This document shows positions 56,948 to 64,000 of a stretch of DNA of 64,000 nucleotides, piece by piece. Location: assembly GCA_010645155.1 (NCBI GenBank), contig CM021317.1:3631101-3695100 (forward strand). Reading direction: 5' to 3'. Under the pieces are notes generated by a model that had not been told where the DNA came from, ran no database searches, and was given only the letters and a program-made list of their open reading frames with translations. Origin of the DNA: Tigriopus japonicus (Eukaryota > Arthropoda > Copepoda > Harpacticoida > Harpacticidae). How positions within the stretch are numbered: the first letter of the stretch is position 1; every line of letters starts with the position of its first letter. The position numbers and the translations under genes were made by a program.

Positions 56948-58158
56948 CCGATCAGTGAGGCATTCCATTGTTTTATTTATCAACTTAAACTTTCACTTAT
57001 CAACTTAAGGACGTCACAAGTTTTGTCAGCTCGCGTTTTCGCCTCTTTTACCTTAACAACAAATTAAAAATAAACGTTGCAAAAAATTTTTTCTATTTGC
57101 ACTAACTGCTAAACTTTGATGCAAGGTCGAACAATTTTTACTTTTATGTAAACTTTGGAAAACTTCGTGTAATTTATTTAACTTTTTATGGTCAAATCAA
57201 AAAATGCAAGGGAACTACCCTTTTCTGAAGTTACCATTTGTTGTTTCACATCGTTTTTTTAGTGAACTTCGCCACCCCTAAATTAAATGTGTTATTGTTC
57301 GTAGTTTTTATTTTAAGTCGATAAGGAGATTATATCAAGTAAAAAGATAAAAAAAAATCTATTTTTGAAATAAGTCAAGCTAGGGTCTTATGCGCCCTAA
57401 CTTGTGAAGAAACAAGAGACAAAATTTTCCAGTTGAGAAATTTTTATTTAATTCAAATTTTGCCATTTTTGATGCGAAAGATTTGAAATTTGAATTTGCT
57501 TTTTGGGCCAAAAATATGACAACCCGTAACGAGTTGAAATCCAAGCATCGAGTCATTTTTGAAAGCAAATTTCTAAAAAAGCTGCCAAAAAATTTTTTTT
57601 TACGAAAGAGTTCTCAAAGTTAACAAAAATTGGTATTTTGTTGCTCATCTAGAAATTGCATTCTTTCAAAGTTCTCAACACTCTTTTTACTCAATAACAT
57701 TGTGACCAAAAAAACACCTCTTGTTATTGGAAATTGCCGATTGGCACCGCCCAAAGCGTGATGAACCAATGATATCCTGATTCAGGATTTGCAGCTTTTG
57801 AGCTCCTCATTTTATCCTCAACCAATCAAGAAAAGTTACAACCAACAGGCTCTCATTTTTCACTCATCGTGAGGGCAAAGTAAACTCGATGAGTCGAATC
57901 TTGAGCTAGTGCAAAGAATCTTTGTCTTCTTCATTTCCTAAGCCATGAATAACCTTGCCAAAAGCCGATGCCAGAGTACATAGTACATACTACTCATTCT
58001 ACGTAGCTTTGGGCGCTCGAGAAGTCGCATTGTATTGTACCAGTTTTTCGCATCCATTTCGCAACCAAAGCTACAGTTCTGCGAGATTCACTCAATTGTG
58101 AACATAAGATCCGAAGTGCTTCCAAATGATTCTTTAGTTATACTGTAAGGCAAGTGGT

Positions 58159-58280
58159 CAATCCCACAAAGATATCTTTGGCAGTAATTGAATGTCTACG
58201 TCGTTTCGCACATCTCTAACAAGATGCAGGAATTTGTACTTGTACCCACTTCTTAGCCAACAAATATCTTTGTGGGATTG
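58159..58280. repeat. Inverted repeat upstream of the secreted-protein exon
   Basis: CAATCCCACAAAGATATCTT plus TGGC (58159-58182) and GCCAACAAATATCTTTGTGG plus GATTG (58256-58280) are inverted copies with one mismatch and one indel. They lie 62-183 bp before the ATG at 58342. They could be a hairpin in the 5' UTR or a small element. Confidence 0.7.
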
Positions 58281-58341
58281 CAGTAGTAAGAAGACCTTCA
58301 CAGTTTGTGGGGATCATTCTCGTCTTTTCGTCAAATTCAAT

Positions 58342-58541
58342 ATGTTGATGTGGTCAGTGTCGTTTGTGCTTTTGCTAACCAATGGGGTTTTGATCCATTC
58401 GGCTAAATCCTCAAAGTGTTCAGAGACGGAATTAGCTCAATTCTCCAATGAATATGAGCAATGTCATGGGCGAGCTCTCCAGAAACTCAAGACAGGCACG
58501 ACCATGTTGGCCAAAAGATTCACTAATCCAGATGAAATGGC
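58342..58541 (+). CDS. First coding exon of a small secreted protein (partial)
   Basis: ATG at 58342 opens a signal peptide (MWSVSFVLLLTNGVLIHSA) followed by KCSETELAQFSNEYEQCHGR and ALQKLKTGTTML. A donor (GGC|GTAAGTG) ends the exon after 66 codons and two bases. Charged, cysteine-containing mature sequence after a clean signal peptide suggests a secreted product. I could not identify the next exon within the window with confidence, nor the family. Confidence 0.6.
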
Positions 58542-61500
58542 GTAAGTGTGTTGCTAAACAAGTCAGAGAGCATGTTAGAGTGGTCAGCGTCTTATTGTTA
58601 AGTGATTTTTCAGTCTTTTTTTGAGATTAGTGTGACTATAAATTATGGGTTGTAAAGGATCTCTAATGTTTGCATCAAAATGGTGTGCAAACGGAGAAGC
58701 GGATTATTCTGGAAAAGAAACCAAATGGAGGATTTGACAAAAAAACATACAAAAATCCTTGTATCCAAAAAAAGATGAATCTGCAAAATCATTGAGAGAG
58801 CTTTTAATCATTCTTTAAACCTCCATGGGATAAATTGAGCCATTTCTTCTGAAAATCAAAACGCCAACCTTAAATTTGAGGGTTGTAGGAATAAACTTTG
58901 ATCTTTCATTCACTTTAGATTTTACTTATTCGCTTCTTGTACTGGGAATATGTGGTTTTAATCTTTTCCAAAGGCCTTCTAGAATTTTTTTAGGTTTTGA
59001 ACTAACATTTGAATCAACTTCAACCTGTTTTTACCGACTTTTGAGCACTTCAACCCAAAAACTTCTGAAATGACACTAAACCAAACAATATGTGTTGGCA
59101 GCTTAAGTCGTGGTTATTGCGTTAAAAGGTTTTGAAATAAGTTATAGACTCTTTTTGGATTAGGGAGAACAAATGAGAAAAACAACCGTTATAGGCGTTA
59201 ATGTTTAGTGGACCACAATCATTACATTATTAGTGCTTAAAATCAACCTTGTTTTGTTAATTTCCATGCTAATGTTTGCCCGATGTGTAAATTCTAGTCC
59301 ACTCTAATCATCTCATTGATATGAATTTCCCAAAAGCGTCTTCATTCGAATCAGAAGGCGTTTCTGGCTCAAAAAAGGCGCTTCAACGAAAGCCACAGAG
59401 ATACAAGCGATGATAAGATCTCATTCTTGCTCATGATGAGCAGAAATGACGATGCATACATACTCTATGGTTGGTTAGGGTTGAACGTGATGGTTTGTGC
59501 CGTCTTCACACGAGAATGCATTACATAACCAATGACGTCCGAACCAACAGGTTTTCTAATGAACAACCAAAAGGTGCATCAAAACGGGGTAAAAATGGTG
59601 TGGGTCTAAACTTGAGAGTATCCTGGTCCTTTGGAAGCTGACTCAACGTAACTTATGAATTTTATTGGCAAAGATTTCCACTAAAAGGGGCGTTGTTTTA
59701 CGTCACGGACAACGTGACCATTAAATCACATTTTTTATTATTTCCAAGAGGACTTTCATTCGTGAACATGAACCCTTTTTATTACTCAATTTTTGAAAAT
59801 TAAGTGAAATATCGACCGAATGTTAGATAGTTTTAAGAGGTCCATTAAGGTAGGATGCAAACAAAGGGCAATATTTGACACAGACTAAGGATCTTTGACC
59901 TTGGGCAATTACGGGAAGTTGAACAAGGCAAATTACAACTGGTTTGTTATTCAATAATGCACTGGCAAACCAACAAAAACGATTTCTGGGGGTTAAATTT
60001 CGATTGGCAATCATTATCTTTGAGGTACATCTTTTCTAGATTGTTTTGTTGCTCATAGGGTTCACCACATTTATGGTCTTGAATTGCTTCATAAATTGTG
60101 AACTGACAAAGAATTTGAATAGCGCCTACTTTCATTGAAATATTGAATTGGGTACGCCCACACCTATCAACCAAATTTACACATTTCTATTACGATTTTG
60201 ACATGAACTTCGTATTGATATTTGTGTTCACCATGAATACTTGGATAATGCTAATAGTTTTAAATCGATAGTGACGACAAGGCAATATGAAAGGGAAACA
60301 CTTGTATATTGTTCAATTAAGTGAAATATTGATGGAGGATATAGACATTTTGTCATTTAACATAAAGTTTACTTTTTACGTCGAGGTTTATTGCCTACAA
60401 GAGATGTTTCTAAAATCGATAATTATCAAATCAAACTCGAGCCAAAAATCGTGCTTTATTTTAAACTTCAGAAAAGCAACATCATTTACTGTGAAAGAGA
60501 AGGAGGTCAATGTTTGCTCTTTCAGACAAAGCTCTACATTTAAATCAATTAAATCGGTCAATTGATTGATTAAAGTAAATTAATCACTAATGTACTTATA
60601 CGATTGTTGCCGGGAAAAGGAAAAATAATAAGGGTAGCAGGAACAGATCAAAGCAAAACACAGGTCGATGTTTCAAAAAAATAATTTTAATGGTATAGAT
60701 AAAACTAGTGTTAATGCAGGCATAACTTTTCTGAGGGCTGCAAATTGATCAATAAGTACAAAGGATTTATGTAATGAGATATCAAGAACTAATGCAAAAA
60801 ATTGCTAAAACTTAAATACAGGGTTTAATGGTAAATTGTGACAAAAGAAAACGATAAAGTTAACTTGGTGTCCAAATAACTTTAAAATTACAGATGTAAC
60901 TATAAATTCATTTTCGTCGTCTAATACATTACAGCAATATTAGTTTTTCTGATGGGCGCTCAAAATTAGGATGTTTTGGAGAATAGACCAAGTTATTCTT
61001 GAAAGTAAAATCATGATCTTTTAACGAGTACATCAATTTAAAATTACTTTACCTGAGTATACCTAAAACTGTTTAGTATGTATGTATTTGTTAATAAGTG
61101 AGTTATTACACTTTTTTGGCGTGGTTCAAATTGAATAAGTTTCTGAAGGTCACAACGGAAGTTACAAGGGGAGGATTTTCACGTACTCTTCTACATTTTT
61201 CTTGAATGATCTGGGGCATTTATCTTCTTTTATTTGCGCCGGGGCTCTGTTCCATAACAATGATGCTTTTGTTGCAAAGCAACAATTTTCTTCTTTAATT
61301 GGCAAAAGTACACTTTATACACGAACGTAATGTGTCACGAATACTTCTTGATTTACTATGGGACTCTAATTTGTGACAACCCTGTATTATGCTATGGCTC
61401 AAAAACATAACATAACTCAATAACAACATCTTGGACAAATGTCAAGTAATTGAAAGGTTGTCATGAGACATAAATTGATTTTGGACTTGAAGAGCTCAGA

Positions 61501-62224
61501 TTAACCGTCTTGTTTTTTGCCAATTTCAAATTGTACTTCGGATATCAGATTACCTTGTCAACGTTGTTTGTTCAACTCCCTGTAACATCGATTTGTTGTC
61601 CTCGGCTTAGTTATGGACTTGAAAATGTCAAGTGTGATAAACGACCCTTCGCCAAACTCGATTTGAAGGAACTTCTTTCATTTTTCCAAGACTCATTTGC
61701 ATAGCAAGCGCGTCAAGATGGATTCTTTCTTTTACATTTGGGGGTCCGATATTTTGGAGTGATGTGAGCTTTGTAAGATTTATCGCCAAGACCCTCAGAA
61801 TAAATCCCAAGAAAACTCAAGATCAACGCCGACTTTTGCATTTGAGGGCAAAGGAATTTGATTTATTGCCATGGGTGGATCAATTTAAGAGACAAACCAC
61901 ACATTTTAGCACCCTGAGACTGCTTTGCCATGAGTTTTATGGAGCTCCAGCTGAAAAGACTTGATGGTGAACCCTAGTTTGCGTCTTAAAAGCAACCAAA
62001 TTCACTTAAAAAGAACTCCAAGATTTTGATTTTTATCTAGGAGAAGGAGTCCATTTTCGTTGAACAAGTTGCTTCGATTTAAAGATTAATTTCAAGGAAT
62101 CGCTAAGAATTAGTGAAATTTTGTAAAGAACCCTCTCATCTTAATCAAAAGGTGCACATACTAATAAGTAGAGGGCGGAAAAAAAGAAAAAAGTCAAAAA
62201 AAGGAAGTTTTTAAGTTGGAAATA

Positions 62225-62550
62225 TGCAAAGGCAAAATAGACTTTGTCTATTGTTTTTTTAGCCGGCATTTTTTTGGTTCTCAAATATTAGATATGAGGA
62301 ATTTCGTCCTCGGTCTTTCACCTAGAAAAAAATGACGACCATTCTTTTAGGTCGGATTAGAATTGCAAAAAAAGTTTTTTGGGGGCTGAAAAACCTCGAA
62401 AAACGGGTTTTCTACTTAAAATGTATACAAAATTAAAAATAAATTCAATAAAAGTTCCAAACCCCCCCCCCCCAAAAAGTTTTTTCTGGCCAAAACGTCC
62501 GAAAAAAGTTTTTAAGGTTTTAAGTTAATACTTTTTAATCCTCGCTCTAC
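62225..62550 (-). repeat. A/T-rich dispersed repeat, copy 2
   Basis: Reverse-complement relative of 4104-4400 (shared TAGAGCGAGG(A/C)TTAAAAAG, AATCCGACCTAAAA and GCC(A/G)GCTAAAAAAAC). It contains a run of about 13 C near 62462 in place of the matching copy-1 sequence. Confidence 0.75.
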
Positions 62551-63480
62551 TAATAAGCTATTTGCAAATACAATGTGAGCCGAAAACAACAAAATGTGCA
62601 ACAAAGCATAAAGTCACAATTCAAACAAATTTCAAAAACTTCCTCTACGATTTGTAACCAATGCAGATTTATTTTTAGTCCTTATAACATAATTAAAAAC
62701 TACCTTAAGCATCTGAATAGCTCCTCTTGTTGACAGTTTTGCAACCATATTTCATCAGCTAAGTACTGTTAGAGGTTCATTGTTCAAGAAAGATTGGAAG
62801 TATGTAAAGATTTTCTTTGCGAAGATGCCGACTGTTTACATAATGCTCAAAAAAAAAGTCTCTGTTCATCTAAAACCCGTTGAGTAAACAAGGAACAAAG
62901 ACTTTGATCCTCTGCCAATTCTTGGAAAGGTACTTCCATCTGATAAGAATAGAATTCCCATTCATTAGTGCTTCTGACAAGTGCCTACATTTGGCAAAAA
63001 GTTGTCAGGTATTCTTCGTTGACATAAGACTTAAGTTGAGAAATGATTTGACAAATCCTTTCAAACTCATCTCTGTCAGGGTTGGCGAACATTACCAGGA
63101 CATGGTTTTTGCATAAAAACATCACTTTCAACACAACTGTCGAATCATACTGATTGACTTCATCAGACTTGCTTGCGGAACGTATTGTAAATCATGCTGA
63201 TGATCATGAAGATGCATTATGAAGAATTGCGAGAGGCTGTGAGATGTGATGAAAAATGCCATAATTTGATAACAAGCAACCTCACGTCTTGAACAGATTG
63301 CATCGGGGACATCTAAAGTCAAGGACGAGTAGGTTGAAGGTTTTCAACTAGGTAGTACAATTAAACTTATAGAGGACCTTGTTCTCGCTATAGCTTTCAG
63401 GTAGATAAACACATTTGTTTCTCTGCATTATACAAATATTTTATTTTGATTTTTTAACGCTAATCATTACACTAAGAATT

Positions 63481-63571
63481 TCAATGTACGAATATTTGAT
63501 ATAAGAATATTCAATGTGTGAATATTTTGATAAAAGAATATTAAATGTTCGAATATTTGATATAAAAATGG
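63481..63571. repeat. Tandem repeat, three units of about 30 bp
   Basis: Units start at 63481, 63511 and 63542, each reading (T/C)AAATGT-like then CGAATATTTGATATAA(G/A)AAT. AT-rich minisatellite, non-coding. Confidence 0.85.
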
Positions 63572-64000
63572 CTCTTGATCAAAAATGTTTTTACCATTGA
63601 TAGAAATATGCATTTAGTGCATAACTTCTCTTGATTTAGGAACTACTCTCAATTTATGAATGAGTTTGTTTCTGAACGGCAATTTTATTAAAGACAAAAA
63701 TCTAGCTAAAAAGAAGAACAATGCAACTTAAATTTGTTTTTGTATACGTTCAGGCGAAATGCAACGAACAGGGGCTCCCTGAGGAAGAGGTACAAGTGTG
63801 AGCGAAAAAAGAAAAAAAAACTGGTTAAGATAGAGGTTTTTGGGAGAGAGATTGGCGATGAACGGTTTTTGTAAGATCACTCGAAAAATGGACAAAAAGA
63901 AAACCGGCTCTTGTGTGCTCAAGTTCATTATCATGCACACGGGTAGTTATTTCAAGATTTTTTTAATTTCAATGGCATTCCACTTTCAGTGGTACCACAC

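Larger units (their letters stand above)
56204..58341. other. Intergenic region between TMEM63 and the secreted-protein exon
   Basis: Contains the TMEM63 poly(A) signal (56375-56380), hAT MITE copy B (56458-56947) and AT-rich sequence. The region just before 58342 carries a 24-bp inverted repeat (58159-58280). No coding ORF is supported. Confidence 0.6.
58542..64000. other. Long region with no supportable gene
   Basis: Presumably intron of the secreted-protein gene and/or intergenic. ORFs at 60287, 61764 and 62880 (all under 95 aa) lack splice context and recognisable domains. Notable sequence is limited to the dispersed repeat copy at 62225-62550, a C(13) run near 62462 and a 30-bp tandem repeat at 63481-63571. 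Confidence 0.6.

Noticed and set aside
1..64000. CRISPR arrays, bacterial operons, prophage
   Set aside because: The window is eukaryotic; repeats found are transposon termini or microsatellites, with no regular spacer structure.

Overview
This is a stretch of an animal nuclear genome. Every recognisable gene is split by GT-AG introns, intergenic DNA is AT-rich and full of small transposable elements, and the proteins are clear metazoan orthologues. Short introns, short 3' ends and the gene complement fit an arthropod, possibly a crustacean such as a copepod. The taxon is inferred; nothing here is diagnostic.

Layout. (1) 394-7604, minus: 5' half of a GALNT1/GALNT13-type mucin O-glycosyltransferase; its 3' half lies outside the window. 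(2) 7605-11324: intergenic DNA with a complete 522-bp LTR retrotransposon in miniature (TRIM) at 8401-8922. (3) 11325-14275, plus: complete lysosomal NAGLU, convergent with a coiled-coil gene (14292-15387, minus) only 16 bp away. (4) 15985-20679, minus: a large secreted CCP/EGF/HYR protein. (5) 23934-37718, minus: TTC8/BBS8 (with a four-TM gene nested in its first intron), CABIN1 and TIMM23. (6) 39989-42442, plus: an unrecognised gene with a hydrophobic N-terminus. (7) 44433-56203, plus: two mitochondrial DNAJA3/Tid1-type J-proteins whose reading frames overlap by 10 bp, followed closely by a TMEM63 channel. (8) 58342-58541, plus: first coding exon of a small secreted protein, then about 5.5 kb with no gene I can support.

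The most striking feature is in region 7. The stop codon of the first J-protein lies inside the start of the second (ATGGCTGTGA). Both ORFs have a mitochondrial presequence, a J-domain with HPD and a C-terminal substrate domain, but only the second keeps the DnaJ zinc finger. TMEM63 follows with a poly(A) signal, a short gap and an orphan 3' splice acceptor opening a leader exon. This looks like an operon or dicistronic unit, possibly resolved by spliced-leader trans-splicing. That reading is inference; the overlap and exon structure are directly visible.

Small DNA transposons are dense. Three hAT-type MITEs carry 8-bp target duplications (two perfect, one 7 of 8), there is a Tc1/mariner-like MITE, and long fold-back elements sit in introns of NAGLU, TIMM23 and the second J-protein gene. 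Exon boundaries given here were set by splice consensus, phase continuity and family alignment from memory. Complete gene models were checked to be whole multiples of three.
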